DNA of 64,000 nucleotides from Pseudoalteromonas sp. OOF1S-7 (GTDB lineage: Bacteria > Pseudomonadota > Gammaproteobacteria > Enterobacterales > Alteromonadaceae). Of the stretch, positions 51,954 through 61,662 are shown piece by piece. Made by a program: the position numbers and the translations under genes. How positions within the stretch are numbered: position 1 is the stretch's first letter; each line of letters begins with the position of its first letter. Location of the stretch: assembly GCF_022347765.1 (NCBI RefSeq), contig NZ_JAKRFZ010000024.1, forward strand, positions 1 through 64,000, read 5' to 3'. The notes below the pieces were generated by a model that was not told the DNA's origin, ran no database searches, and saw nothing but the letters and a program-made list of their open reading frames with translations.

Positions 51954-52973
51954 ATGATACAAATAAATGAAGTAAATTTGCATACTAACTGGCAAAAAGA
52001 ATTGGCGAATGTGGTCACCAGTGCAGACGAGCTGCTTAAACTGGTGGGCCTGGAGGGCCACTTCAGTGAGCAAGACCTGGCCGCTAAGCGATTGTTTCCG
52101 CTCAGAGTTCCACGTCCCTTTATCGCAAAAATGCGTTATGGAGATGCCCGGGATCCCTTGCTGCTTCAGGTGCTGCCTCAGCATCAGGAATTCTTAGCCA
52201 AAGCCGGTTTTCACAAAGATCCCCTCGACGAACAGCAGGCAGCGCTGCCCGGACTGCTGCACAAGTACCGCTCCCGCGTGTTGTTGATGCTCAAAACCGG
52301 CTGCGCCGTGAACTGTCGTTATTGTTTTCGTCGTCATTTTCCTTATCAGGACAACCAGCTCAATAAACGTTCTTTACAGACCGTATTCGACTATCTGAGC
52401 GCACATCCTGAGATCAATGAGGTCATTTTGAGTGGCGGCGATCCTCTGATGGCCAAAGATGATATGCTGGCCTGGCTGCTTGAACACCTGGAAGCCATTC
52501 CACATCTCAGACGCCTTAGAGTGCACACACGCTTACCTGTGGTGATCCCGGCACGAATCACCGACGGCTTATGCGAGACGCTCAGCAGAAGCCGGTTAAA
52601 ACCGGTTCTGGTAAATCACATTAATCATGCCAATGAAATCGATACACACTTTACAGCGGCAATGCAAAAGCTCAAACGTGCGGGCGTGATGCTGTTAAAT
52701 CAGGCGGTATTGCTCAAAGGGATTAATGATAGCCTGGCGGCTCAACAGGCGCTAAGCGAAGCGCTGTTTGACGCTGATGTACTGCCTTACTACCTGCACT
52801 TGCTAGATAAAGTAGAGGGAGCGAGCCATTTTGACGTTGCAGAACAAGAGGCTATTACACTGATGCATGGACTACTGGATACCTTGCCCGGCTTTTTGGT
52901 GCCTAAGCTGGTCAGAGAAATCGGCGGCCAACCAAGTAAGACGCCGATTGATTTGGGACTGAGCCCGACCTGA
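51954..52973 (+). CDS. epmB: EF-P lysine 2,3-aminomutase EpmB
   Basis: A 339-residue radical SAM/PLP enzyme that turns (S)-lysine into (R)-beta-lysine for EF-P. The cluster motif CxxxCxxC is in KTGCAVNCRYCFRRHFPYQD (about residues 116-130), with VILSGGDPLMAKDDMLAWLL and the PLP lysine region near the C-terminus (LHLLDKVEGASHFDVAEQEA). It is shorter than catabolic lysine 2,3-aminomutases, which fits EpmB. Its start is 41 bases from efp on the opposite strand, a shared control region. Confidence 0.95.
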   Translation: MIQINEVNLHTNWQKELANVVTSADELLKLVGLEGHFSEQDLAAKRLFPLRVPRPFIAKMRYGDARDPLLLQVLPQHQEFLAKAGFHKDPLDEQQAALPGLLHKYRSRVLLMLKTGCAVNCRYCFRRHFPYQDNQLNKRSLQTVFDYLSAHPEINEVILSGGDPLMAKDDMLAWLLEHLEAIPHLRRLRVHTRLPVVIPARITDGLCETLSRSRLKPVLVNHINHANEIDTHFTAAMQKLKRAGVMLLNQAVLLKGINDSLAAQQALSEALFDADVLPYYLHLLDKVEGASHFDVAEQEAITLMHGLLDTLPGFLVPKLVREIGGQPSKTPIDLGLSPT

Positions 52974-53027
52974 TACCACACACAAGCCAGGGCTTGCGAA
53001 TTCAGGTTAGGCACAGCATATCAATGC

Positions 53028-53225
53028 CTACACGTAGACGTTGATATTATTGCCCATAGTGGCCGTGGTTGACTTTGCTGGAGCTGAATTACCAGCAGAC
53101 TCAATTAGGGCCAGGGCGGCTTGTCCATCTGCTTTTTGCTGTTTTTTGGCTAGCTGCGCGCTCATTACTTCGCCGCTTTGCCCTGTCCCAGACATAGCAG
53201 GTAGGTTACTTCCGGATATATTCAT
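53028..53225 (-). CDS. YjfB-like putative motility protein
   Basis: A 65-residue protein starting MNISGSNLPAMSGTGQSGEV, then MSAQLAKKQQKADGQAALAL and ending GNNINVYV. The pattern (small, Ala/Gln-rich helix MALxLI, C-terminal GxNINV) matches the YjfB-type putative motility family. ATG 53225 with AGG upstream is preferred; the frame extends 26 codons further, but that part reads like antisense. No flagellar genes are nearby. Role unknown. Confidence 0.68.
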   Translation of the reverse strand: MNISGSNLPAMSGTGQSGEVMSAQLAKKQQKADGQAALALIESAGNSAPAKSTTATMGNNINVYV

Positions 53226-53297
53226 AAGCTTATACCTGACAAGATTGATGGATCCAAGTACAATATCGGCCAGTTCCCGTAAGTCTTTAGGAAAAAT

Positions 53298-53591
53298 ATG
53301 CAAGCCGTTATCGAAAAGCTGAATGAAAATCTAAAACTTGTTTACCGTCAAGCACTTGATGCCGATAAAAAATTAGACGAACTGCAGCAGCAAGGTCACG
53401 GAAAATTCCAGGCATTGTTTGCTGAAGACGCCGGGTTTGATTTTGCTGCTAAGCGTTTTAAGCCTTATGTGCTGGACGTCGCGGCGGATGTCGAAGCACT
53501 CAGCCAGACTGAACAACTAGACGAAGCACAACTTAAAAAAGCGGTTTTTAAGCTCCAGCAGCTTATCCAGTTACTCGCCACATTTAAGTAA
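53298..53591 (+). CDS. Small coiled-coil protein of unknown function
   Basis: A 97-residue cytoplasmic protein, all helical: VIEKLNENLKLVYRQALDAD, then KKLDELQQQGHGKFQALFAE, ending KAVFKLQQLIQLLATFK. It resembles a small conserved Alteromonadales family that I cannot name safely. There is no signal peptide or catalytic motif. AGGAAAA before ATG supports the start. Divergent from the YjfB-like gene; the 72 bases between them should hold both promoters. Confidence 0.68.
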   Translation: MQAVIEKLNENLKLVYRQALDADKKLDELQQQGHGKFQALFAEDAGFDFAAKRFKPYVLDVAADVEALSQTEQLDEAQLKKAVFKLQQLIQLLATFK

Positions 53592-53639
53592 AGCGCAGCA
53601 AAACCACTGGCCGGGTGAGCCAACCCGGCGATGCCGCAA

Positions 53640-54125
53640 TTACCCTTTCACTTTGTCAGCAATTTCTTCTTTGTACCAAGTGCTTAACAGCCGTTTATCA
53701 TAGTAGAACTCACTGTCTCGCCCGGTTCTCACTCGGTCCATAAACGACAGATCTTTGAGCACCTTCTCCTGCGCCTGCGCCACAACCGCACCATTGTTGT
53801 CGGTGAGCGTGTAGCTGATTTTCAGACGCGGGAAGAAAATGGGTTTAACAACCCGGATGTCGTGCATGTTAAAGCGCACATCACCCGCCAGGTCTATATC
53901 TTCAAAAGTGATATTCAGCTGATAACCCTCGGGTGTCTGTGTCATCAACTTGCTCAGGTGCTTTTCAAGCTGCGAGGCCACCCGTTTGTGGTAACCCGCT
54001 TTGCTTTCATTGGCCGGCACCACATCGCGATAATCATTAAAGTCGCGCCAGGTGACATTGGCTTCGCCGGCCTGCGCAGCCAATGGACTCAGGCAAAGCA
54101 ACGCTATTGCATGTAAAAGTTTCAT
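53640..54125 (-). CDS. DUF3016 domain-containing exported protein
   Basis: A 161-residue protein with a signal peptide (MKLLHAIALLCLSPLAAQA) and the DUF3016 pattern: VTWRDFNDYRDVVPANESKA, a central LNITFEDIDLAGDVRFNMHD and a C-terminal RVRTGRDSEFYYDKRLLSTW. The function of the family is unknown; many members come from marine gammaproteobacteria. Periplasmic. Monocistronic, convergent with the small coiled-coil gene. Confidence 0.88.
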   Translation of the reverse strand: MKLLHAIALLCLSPLAAQAGEANVTWRDFNDYRDVVPANESKAGYHKRVASQLEKHLSKLMTQTPEGYQLNITFEDIDLAGDVRFNMHDIRVVKPIFFPRLKISYTLTDNNGAVVAQAQEKVLKDLSFMDRVRTGRDSEFYYDKRLLSTWYKEEIADKVKG

Positions 54126-54238
54126 GGTGTTCTCCTCACGATTGCCAACCCATCTGTGATCGATGTTAGATATCGACCCTTAAATACTGTGCATTTTTTG
54201 CTGAACGCGCAATGAAAGGTAACATTTAACGACAATTT

Positions 54239-54272
54239 GATACCAATCCACTGATTTTGGCGGACTGGTATC
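54239..54272. repeat. Hairpin after the RND permease gene
   Basis: GATACCA / TGGTATC perfect 7-bp outer stem, with a partly paired inner stem (ATCCAC / GCGGAC type), 12 bases past the permease stop. No U-run. It may be a small repeat of the kind common between genes in this group, or a 3' end stabiliser. Confidence 0.5.
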
Positions 54273-54283
54273 CTTCATCCGTG

Positions 54284-57200
54284 TTACGACTTAACCGAAA
54301 TGCGATACAGCAACGCATATAAGACGGGCACAACGCCTAATGTCAGTATAGTTGAAAACAACAAGCCGCCCATAATGGCCAGCGCCATGGGCTCCCACAT
54401 CTCTCCCCCACCCAGATAGAGCGGCACCAGTCCCAGAACCGTGGTTGCGGTAGTAAGCAAAATAGGCCGCATGCGTTGCTGGGCGGCCTGGATAATGGCC
54501 AGTACCGCATCTTCTCCCTGCTCCAGTTCATATTTGATCCGCTCCAGTAACACAATGGCGTTGTTAATCACGATGCCCGCCAGTGAGATGATCCCCAGTA
54601 AAGTCATAAAGCCAAAAAATGACTGCCCGACCAGCAACCCGGCAACCACCCCGATAAAACCCAGCGGCACAGTGGTCAGGACAATGGCCGATTTACGTAA
54701 CGAATTAAATTGGCCAACCAACAGGATCACAATAATGAAGATGGCAATGGGCATTTTCTCGGCGATAGACTGATTGGCTTTGCCAGAAGACTCAGCCTCG
54801 CCGCCCAGTTCATAGCTGTAACCAAACGGCCAGCTTTTCTGTTGCTCCTCAAGCCAGGGTTTGAGCTTAGAAAAGCCTTCATCGGCGGTGATGCCATCCA
54901 GCTGAGCACCCACAGTCACGGATTTGAGACGGTCTCGCCTGAGGATCTGCGCGTTTTCCCACACTACTTCAATATCCGCCACTTGCTTCAGTGGCACCGA
55001 CTTACCCGAGGCCTGTGAGTACACCACCATAGCTTCGAGCTTACCAATATCCTGTCTGTCAGCGGCCACCGAACGCAGGGTAACCGGAATAAGCTCATCG
55101 CCCTCGCGATACCGAGTTAGTTCCAGCCCACTCAACCCCGTTTGCAAAGAGCTGGCAATGTCTTTACTGGATACACCGGCGCGGCGCGCGCGGGTCTGGT
55201 TAATTTTGATCTGCAGCTTCTTAATCGGCAAGCCCCAGTCATCACTCACCGCCTTCAACCCCGGCGTGTTGCGCATTTGTGCTTTGAGTTGATTGACCAG
55301 TCCAGTCAGCACATCAATATCACTGCCAGATAAACGCACCTCAACCGGGTTGTCGATCGGTGAGCCATTTTCAATTTTTCGTTGCTTAATCAGTAAGTCG
55401 GGATGCCGCTGCAGCGCATAGGTCTCAATTTTTGCCATCAGTTCATCGATATGACGATAGGAGGTGGTCGACACTATCATCAGTGCGTAGTTTGAACTGG
55501 TCGGCTCCGGGGTATGCGTCAGCAGGAATCTGGGTCCTCCGTTGCCCACATAGGTGACCCAGTTGGTTACGCCTTTATCACGCGACTCGTTGACCTTCAA
55601 CTCGCGCTGTAAAAAGGCTTCCATATCCTTGACCATGGCTTCGGTGGCACTCAGACGCGTGCCAACTGGCAGCTCCAGCTCAACTTTAAAGTAATCCCTG
55701 TCAGAGGGTGGGAAAAACAACTTAGGCACCAGCTGCAAGCCCTGCAATGCGAGGACAAACATCAACACACATCCGGCGAGAGTCATCCAGCGGTGCTTGA
55801 TAAGCCCCATCAGAATGTTTTTATAAACCAGATACACGCCCGCATCGTAATTAGCAGCCTCGGATTTTACCCGGGTGAACAGCACACACAGCATAGGGAT
55901 CATAGTCATTGCCAGTAACCAGGAACACAACAAGGTAATGGTCACGACCTTAAACAAAGAGGCGGTATATTCCCCGGTGGCGGATTCTGCCAGGAAAATA
56001 GGCAAAAACGCCGCGCCTGTGGTCAGCGAAGACACCAGTAGGGGCACTTTAAGCTCATCTGCCGAGTCTACCGCGGCCTCGACCGCCGACTTGCCGCGCT
56101 CCATCTGCACCATAATACTTTCCGACATCACAATGCCGTTATCCACCAGCATGCCCAGTGCAATGATCAGTGCGGCCAGAGAGATCTGATCTATGCTGAT
56201 ATCAAAAAACGACATCGCCAGTATGCCAAACACCATACTCATGGGGATCAGGCTGGCCACAATCAAACCGGTTCGCAGCCCTAAGCTGAATAGCATCACC
56301 AGGGTCACCACCAGCACCGCCTGAACCAGGTTAGAGACAAAATCATCTACCTTTTGCTCAACCTCTCGGGGCAAAAAGGACAGTAACTCAAAGTCCACAC
56401 CAATCGGATACACAGACTCCAGATAATGTATGGCATCGAGCACCTGTTCACCCAGTAACAGGTTATTGCCCCCCTGGCGCATAGAAATGGCGATCGTCAT
56501 ACCGCGCTCATCCGCAACCCGCACCTTTACTTTGGCCGGATCAACATAATCACGGTACACCCTGGCAATGTCACTGAGCAGGATCACCTGCTCCGACCCA
56601 GCAATATTAATGATAGTGCCGGCAATGTCTTCCACCGATTCAAAATTACCACTTGGCTCCAGCGCCAGTGTTTCATCTTCAATAAAAATGGAGCCGCCCG
56701 GGTTAACAATATTGCGCGCGGCCAGCTGATCTTTAAGTTGCCCCGGTGAAATGCCCAGAGATGCTAGCTTGGCATTTTCAAACTCAATAAAAACACGCTG
56801 CTCCTGGGCACCAAAGATCTCCACTTTGGCCGCTTCAGGCAACCTGAGTAACTCATCTCTGACCTGCTCGGCCACTTCTTCCATTTCGCGGTAGGTATAG
56901 CCCTCGGCAGTCAGCCCGATGACAACACCAAACACATCGCCAAACTCGTCATTCACTATGGGCTTTTGCGCATCGCTGGGCAGGTCGCTTTCCACGGTTT
57001 CAATCTTACGGCGCAGGTTGTCCCAGATGGGCCGCATTTCTTTGTAGCTTTCTTTAATATTGACACTGACGATTGAGACCCCGGTTTTCGAGGTGCTTTT
57101 CACAAAATCCAGTTCCGGAATTTGTTGTACGACCTTTTCAATTTTGTCCGTGACCAGCTCTTCGACCCGTTGCGGGCTCGCACCGGGAAAGTAAGTCACC

Positions 57201-57340
57201 ACCTGTGCCGTTCTGATGATAAAACCCGGGTCATAATCCTTGGGCATCTTGTTAAACGCCACGATGCCGAAAAACAGTAAGGCAAAGATCAAAACCCAGG
57301 TGGTGCGATTATTCTCTAATGCAATTCGGGTGATGTTCAC
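54284..57340 (-). CDS. RND efflux permease (HAE-1/AcrB-like)
   Basis: A 1018-residue inner-membrane pump with 12 helices and two large periplasmic loops, driven by protons. The N-terminus MNITRIALENNRTTWVLIFA is followed by the usual GASPQRVEELVTDKIEKVVQ. Helix 4 reads LAALIIALGMLVDNGIVMSE: the first proton-relay Asp is kept, the second is Asn (AcrB has Asp-Asp). Helix 10 region: GIISLAGIVINNAIVLLERI. The adaptor gene overlaps upstream by four bases. A TolC-type outer channel and a regulator are not adjacent. Substrate unknown. Confidence 0.93.
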   Translation of the reverse strand: MNITRIALENNRTTWVLIFALLFFGIVAFNKMPKDYDPGFIIRTAQVVTYFPGASPQRVEELVTDKIEKVVQQIPELDFVKSTSKTGVSIVSVNIKESYKEMRPIWDNLRRKIETVESDLPSDAQKPIVNDEFGDVFGVVIGLTAEGYTYREMEEVAEQVRDELLRLPEAAKVEIFGAQEQRVFIEFENAKLASLGISPGQLKDQLAARNIVNPGGSIFIEDETLALEPSGNFESVEDIAGTIINIAGSEQVILLSDIARVYRDYVDPAKVKVRVADERGMTIAISMRQGGNNLLLGEQVLDAIHYLESVYPIGVDFELLSFLPREVEQKVDDFVSNLVQAVLVVTLVMLFSLGLRTGLIVASLIPMSMVFGILAMSFFDISIDQISLAALIIALGMLVDNGIVMSESIMVQMERGKSAVEAAVDSADELKVPLLVSSLTTGAAFLPIFLAESATGEYTASLFKVVTITLLCSWLLAMTMIPMLCVLFTRVKSEAANYDAGVYLVYKNILMGLIKHRWMTLAGCVLMFVLALQGLQLVPKLFFPPSDRDYFKVELELPVGTRLSATEAMVKDMEAFLQRELKVNESRDKGVTNWVTYVGNGGPRFLLTHTPEPTSSNYALMIVSTTSYRHIDELMAKIETYALQRHPDLLIKQRKIENGSPIDNPVEVRLSGSDIDVLTGLVNQLKAQMRNTPGLKAVSDDWGLPIKKLQIKINQTRARRAGVSSKDIASSLQTGLSGLELTRYREGDELIPVTLRSVAADRQDIGKLEAMVVYSQASGKSVPLKQVADIEVVWENAQILRRDRLKSVTVGAQLDGITADEGFSKLKPWLEEQQKSWPFGYSYELGGEAESSGKANQSIAEKMPIAIFIIVILLVGQFNSLRKSAIVLTTVPLGFIGVVAGLLVGQSFFGFMTLLGIISLAGIVINNAIVLLERIKYELEQGEDAVLAIIQAAQQRMRPILLTTATTVLGLVPLYLGGGEMWEPMALAIMGGLLFSTILTLGVVPVLYALLYRISVKS

Positions 57341-58404
57341 TCACGACCTCCCTGGAATTTCACAACCTGTTGCTCAGTCACCTTGCTCATGCCTGCCGTG
57401 ACCACGTGCGTGCCAGCCGTCACCCCGGAGATCACAGGGAACCCGAGCGAAGACACTTCTCCTATTTGTACCGGCGTTTTCGCTATTTTACCTTTACCGT
57501 CACCGATTGATGTAACCGTCCACACATAGTGGCCTTTATCGTCTTTTAGCACCGTTGACAGAGGCAAATAAAGGCGAGACTGGGTTTCACTTGGTGCACT
57601 GGCCATCACTTTGGCGGTCATCCCTGGCAAAATGTTATAGCCCGGAGGAGGCAACATACCCAGCGTCACCTCGTAGGTTTTTGTCACTTCATCAGCCTGG
57701 GTGCTCACCTCAACAAACGTCAGCTCAAAGCGCTTGCCTTCAATCGCTGCAAATTCTGCAAACACCTGTTTTGGCGTGTCTTTGCTGACGTGGATCATAA
57801 TACTTTCCGGCACATTTACTTTCAGGTTAATGTGTTCTATGTCCTGTAAGGTCGCCACCACCTGCTTAGCCTGTACTTCTTCAAATTGTTCAACGTGTGT
57901 ACGTGCAACAATCCCCGAGAACGAAGCCTTTAATTGAGTGTAGTCCAGATTATTTCTGGCATTGGCCAGTCTGGTTTTGGCACTGGCAAACTGAGACTTC
58001 AGCAAGTCATAATCCGACTGACTGATGGTGCCGGTGACAATCAGCTGCTTGCCTCGCTCAAAGTCGGCTTCGGCTTTTTCAAATGCCGCTTGTGCTTCTT
58101 CCAGCGCCAGCTTGTAATCGGTGTCATCGAGTTTTGCAATCACATCCCCCTTGCTAACTTCCTGACCTTGTTTCACATTCAGGTGGGCCAGTTCACCAGA
58201 AACTTTAAACGACAGATCGGCGGTGCTAGCCGCATCGACCACCGCCGGAAACTCCTGCAGCGGTCCGAAGTTATTGACGCTGAGCTCAATGGTTCTGACT
58301 GGTCGCAACTGTGGCGCTTTCTCAACTGACGTCTGTGGCTCAGAGCACGCAGACAAACCTGTCGCCATGACGACAACTAACAGGAAGGTGTGCTTTCTTA
58401 TCAT
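57337..58404 (-). CDS. RND efflux periplasmic adaptor (membrane fusion protein)
   Basis: A 355-residue lipoprotein (lipobox LSAC at Cys20 after MIRKHTFLLVVVMATG) that links the permease to an outer-membrane channel. The lipoyl-like half-motif FKVSGELAHLNVKQGQEVSK, the alpha hairpin (LALEEAQAAFEKAEADFERG to FASAKTRLANARNNLDYTQL), the second lipoyl half (LKASFSGIVARTHVEQFEEV) and beta-barrel and proximal domains follow in the standard order. Its stop overlaps the permease start (4 bases), so translation is coupled. Confidence 0.93.
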   Translation of the reverse strand: MIRKHTFLLVVVMATGLSACSEPQTSVEKAPQLRPVRTIELSVNNFGPLQEFPAVVDAASTADLSFKVSGELAHLNVKQGQEVSKGDVIAKLDDTDYKLALEEAQAAFEKAEADFERGKQLIVTGTISQSDYDLLKSQFASAKTRLANARNNLDYTQLKASFSGIVARTHVEQFEEVQAKQVVATLQDIEHINLKVNVPESIMIHVSKDTPKQVFAEFAAIEGKRFELTFVEVSTQADEVTKTYEVTLGMLPPPGYNILPGMTAKVMASAPSETQSRLYLPLSTVLKDDKGHYVWTVTSIGDGKGKIAKTPVQIGEVSSLGFPVISGVTAGTHVVTAGMSKVTEQQVVKFQGGRE

Positions 58405-58620
58405 AGGTGATCACCGCTATATCGTTTTTGATTTACTGATTATTGTGTCTGCACTGAATACATCAACTGCACGCAAGAGCCTGATCTAACGTCTAAAATG
58501 ATGTATTCAAATAAGGGATTAAAGGCTCTTTTAAAAATAGCAGCCTTTTGGGTTTATGTGGCAACAAATGTCAGGAATAGTTCCGCCCATCAGATTTTTA
58601 TGATTGATCAGAGCACAAAT

Positions 58621-58649
58621 AAGAAGTGGAACTGCCCGTCCCACTTCTT
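58621..58649 (-). terminator. Likely terminator after the amine oxidase gene
   Basis: AAGAAGTGG / CCACTTCTT perfect 9-bp stem with an 11-base loop, 58 bases past the oxidase stop; on the minus strand it is followed by ATTTGTG, a poor U-run. The remaining bases between 58405 and 58706 hold no convincing gene and should carry the adaptor promoter. Confidence 0.55.
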
Positions 58650-58706
58650 CAGGTTCAAAACCCGCTCACATCATTGCCTGCACCTAGATGCGCTCGGGTA
58701 TCGCGG

Positions 58707-60617
58707 TTAAACGCCTTCCACAATCAGGCGCGTATCTGGCAGACAAGATAAGTGCGGAATCGCCAGATCCGGGCGTTCCATCCGGTTTAGCGCATTGAGT
58801 GCCGCTGCAATAGCCCCTTCCTGCCAGCCGGGCAAAGAGGACAACTGATCACCCACAATAAAGAAGTTAGGCTGAGTTTCGCTGCCATCCGTCGCTTTCA
58901 CTGCGCTCCCCTGAGCCAGCATATTAAAGTGATGCACAGCCTGATCGCCTACCACATGCCACTGCGCCCAGCCACCTTTGATATAAGGCATATTCTGCCA
59001 GGCAATTGCCAAACCATGCTCCAGACCCTCACCAAATGCCTGACCGAACAACTTTGCGCCATCACGCGCTTTGTCCAGGCGCGCCTGGACTGGCAACCGG
59101 CCCCATTCATAAGCGATTTCAGAGAAGTTATAGGCCCCGGTGAGTACGCCTTTTTGGTCATGGTAGGCGGTGGAGGGGTACCAAATTTGGGTAACATCGT
59201 TGTCTGTCCAGGAGATACCACCAAAGATAGGCACTACGCCAATTTCCGAATCAGGCACACTCAAAATATCAACATTTGTACAGTCATCATGGACTTCTTT
59301 GACCTGACTGCCCTGCCATAAGTAGCGGTCGGCCTGCCAGCCTACCTTGGTGGTACAGGCCAGGAACTTGGCTTTATAGCCACCATGATCATCGACAAAC
59401 TGAGACTGATACACGGCCTGTAATGCTGATTTAAAATCGCTGTTGAGGCCCACCTGGCTGGTCGGGTCCTGAAGCGTCTCTGACAGGATCTCTTTTAAGA
59501 AAGGAATGGCCAGGTTACAAAAACAATAATCAGCATAAACAACGTCAAGGTCCTCGGTACCCAGTTTCGCTATAGAGATTGCGAACTGCTGGCGGGATGT
59601 ATCCCAGTCAATACGCTTCACCGGGCTGTTGAGCAAGATAGTCCCGCCCAGCTCCGCTACATGCTGGGCAAACGCATGCTGTACCTGATCCATGCCTCCT
59701 ACGGGCTGAAATAAGGTCGCCTGCCAGAGGAAATCTACAGGCTGGTAAAAGCGTGTTTTATCCCAAAATTCCGACGCCAGCAGGCTATCGAAGCTCAATG
59801 GTTCTGCAATTGTACCAGCATCAACACCCGGCAGTTCAGTATAGCCAGCACGGGAACGGCCATTCTCCAATCCATCTTCCCCGGCTGTCACAACGTATTT
59901 GCCGACGTTGGGGCCGCTGGGTACCAGCTCACCGAAGCTGATCATCAACTCCTTAAGCTGCTCGGCGCGACTCTGCACATCCCGGTCAGTCACACCACAT
60001 TCCGTGGTTTTAATCAGCTGCTCGGCATTCTCAAACACCATCTGAGCAAGCCAGCCCCGGGTATTGTGGTCAAGGCGCCGATAGACCAATGGTAAACCAG
60101 AAAAGCTGTCCGACATCTGTACCAGGTTCGATTCACTGTTCATCACATAGACTTCAACATCCACACTGAACTGTTTCAGATATGACAACAGACGTTTATG
60201 GCTAGATGGAATGCGGCCTGGACCAGCATTCAGATAGGGTTCTGCGTCACCTTGTGGCCGGTCAAAACGCACCACCTGAGGCTGGCCTGGCTTGGAGTTA
60301 AATAGCTGGCTGTCAACATCTTCGATTAAGGTGTCACCGGTACGCAGGCTCAAACAACGCCCCCCGGTGCGGTTTTGTGCTTCGAGCACCGTCACTTCCA
60401 TGCCCGACTGTTGCGCCAATAACTCATAGGCTGTCGTCAGACCGGACACACCGGCGCCAATGATCACGGCTTTCTTACCCTGATACTTGTTCTTAGTCAG
60501 AGTTACCGGCCCCGGCGTGACTTTGAGTTGCTGATTGGTCGCATCATCCAGCGCGGCATGCGCCCTGGCTTTAGGATGTTGCTGAAAAAAACGTGCGCGT
60601 GATTGGTGTTCTGCCAT
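58707..60617 (-). CDS. Flavin-dependent amine/L-amino-acid oxidase
   Basis: A 636-residue FAD protein of the amine oxidase family. The dinucleotide motif is KAVIIGAGVSGLTTAYELLA at about residue 50, followed by TVLEAQNRTGGRCLSLRTGD, the usual GG motif. A C-terminal FAD segment reads FFIVGDQLSSLPGWQEGAIA. No signal peptide and no Tat motif. The GPGRIPSSHKRLLSYL segment resembles L-amino-acid oxidases and tryptophan 2-monooxygenase-like enzymes, which release H2O2 and ammonia. ATG 60617 has AAGGAG 8 bases upstream and is preferred over 60638. The substrate cannot be read from sequence. An antibacterial role through H2O2 is possible but unproven. Confidence 0.88.
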   Translation of the reverse strand: MAEHQSRARFFQQHPKARAHAALDDATNQQLKVTPGPVTLTKNKYQGKKAVIIGAGVSGLTTAYELLAQQSGMEVTVLEAQNRTGGRCLSLRTGDTLIEDVDSQLFNSKPGQPQVVRFDRPQGDAEPYLNAGPGRIPSSHKRLLSYLKQFSVDVEVYVMNSESNLVQMSDSFSGLPLVYRRLDHNTRGWLAQMVFENAEQLIKTTECGVTDRDVQSRAEQLKELMISFGELVPSGPNVGKYVVTAGEDGLENGRSRAGYTELPGVDAGTIAEPLSFDSLLASEFWDKTRFYQPVDFLWQATLFQPVGGMDQVQHAFAQHVAELGGTILLNSPVKRIDWDTSRQQFAISIAKLGTEDLDVVYADYCFCNLAIPFLKEILSETLQDPTSQVGLNSDFKSALQAVYQSQFVDDHGGYKAKFLACTTKVGWQADRYLWQGSQVKEVHDDCTNVDILSVPDSEIGVVPIFGGISWTDNDVTQIWYPSTAYHDQKGVLTGAYNFSEIAYEWGRLPVQARLDKARDGAKLFGQAFGEGLEHGLAIAWQNMPYIKGGWAQWHVVGDQAVHHFNMLAQGSAVKATDGSETQPNFFIVGDQLSSLPGWQEGAIAAALNALNRMERPDLAIPHLSCLPDTRLIVEGV

Positions 60618-61078
60618 GAGTTGCTCCTTAAAAAACACCGCCCCCTGCCAGCTCGTTTACTGTGGTTAACTGGTACACATTAAAAATGCGCACAATGGCA
60701 TAACACATAGAGCCAGCCTGGTGGCCTGGGATAATAAACTGTCCCTACTACCAGCTGACTCCAGTAAGGTTTACCGCCCGTATCGCAGAGTACTATCTGT
60801 GGTACAAACAAGGCGCGATATCAGGCTCTGTAACTCTAGCTCAGTCACGCATATTCTGCCTGTTCAATAGGCTAATATATCCCGGGTTATCACGAGACAA
60901 ACGGGTGCCTGCTGCACCTTTCCAACGCATCATCATTTAATCAAAATACTCAACAGTTGGCATAAATCACCATAGACACCCAAGCAAAACAAATATAATC
61001 AATCACTTAAAAATGGAATGTCCATTGCTTCATACTTTGCACTGTAACCAAGAACGATCAATATAAGGTAAACAAAGT
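60618..61078. other. Divergent intergenic region, no gene seen
   Basis: A 461-base gap between the amine oxidase gene and the divergent membrane-protein gene. I find no reading frame with a ribosome site, no tRNA-like fold and no strong terminator. A small palindrome AATGGA-ATG-TCCATT at 61012-61026 lies 53 bases before the downstream start. The region should hold both promoters and may hold regulator sites. Confidence 0.5.
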
Positions 61079-61639
61079 ATGATTACGCAACCACTCAGTC
61101 AGACGAGAAATGTGTTTCTCGTCGCCGTTCTGCTACTTCAGACTGCTCAGCTCATTTGGGAACACTTCAACGGAGGAGTCGTCACTCATCATTTATTAAT
61201 GCGTGCCGATCTACCGGGCATTTCAAACTGGTGGGGGTTACTCATCTTGCCTGCACTGGTATTGGTAACTGGTATGCATGTTCAGGCAAGGCTAACTGCG
61301 CATGCACAAGACGAAACCGCGCGCCTTAAAATCTGGCACAATGTACAATTGGGGTTTTGTATACTGCTACTGTTCAGCCTGTGTCAGGCAATCGTATTCA
61401 GCCTCGGCTGGCATGATCTGGCTAAATACATGTTACTTGGATTGTTAATCACAGCCCTGTTTGTACCCCTGCACAGAATGGAGTACATCCTGGGTTATGT
61501 GCTCGGGGCCTGTCTGCTGTCGGGGCCCGCCATGCCTTTTGTCGGTGTACTGTTGTTTACTCTGGTGTCAGTTGTGTCTCACTTTGCCATCAAACCGCTG
61601 ATCGTATACCTGTGGCGCAGCAATCGCAGTGCGGCCTGA
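61079..61639 (+). CDS. Integral membrane protein of unknown function
   Basis: A 186-residue protein with about five hydrophobic segments (NVFLVAVLLLQTAQLIW, WWGLLILPALVLVTGMHVQA, LGFCILLLFSLCQAIVFSLG, YMLLGLLITALFVPLHRM, FVGVLLFTLVSVVSHFAI). A His-rich outer loop (EHFNGGVVTHHLLMRADLPG) precedes helix 2. No family is recognised. Monocistronic; the YjfI-type operon converges on it from the right. Confidence 0.7.
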   Translation: MITQPLSQTRNVFLVAVLLLQTAQLIWEHFNGGVVTHHLLMRADLPGISNWWGLLILPALVLVTGMHVQARLTAHAQDETARLKIWHNVQLGFCILLLFSLCQAIVFSLGWHDLAKYMLLGLLITALFVPLHRMEYILGYVLGACLLSGPAMPFVGVLLFTLVSVVSHFAIKPLIVYLWRSNRSAA

Positions 61640-61662
61640 GAAATCCCCCTGACGCGCCTGGG

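Noticed and set aside
53226..53303. Longer N-terminus for the YjfB-like protein
   Set aside because: It overlaps the promoter and start of the divergent coiled-coil gene, and family members begin at MNIS.
58498..58710. 70-codon plus-strand frame between the adaptor and oxidase genes
   Set aside because: No ribosome site, odd composition, and it contains the hairpin at 58621-58649.
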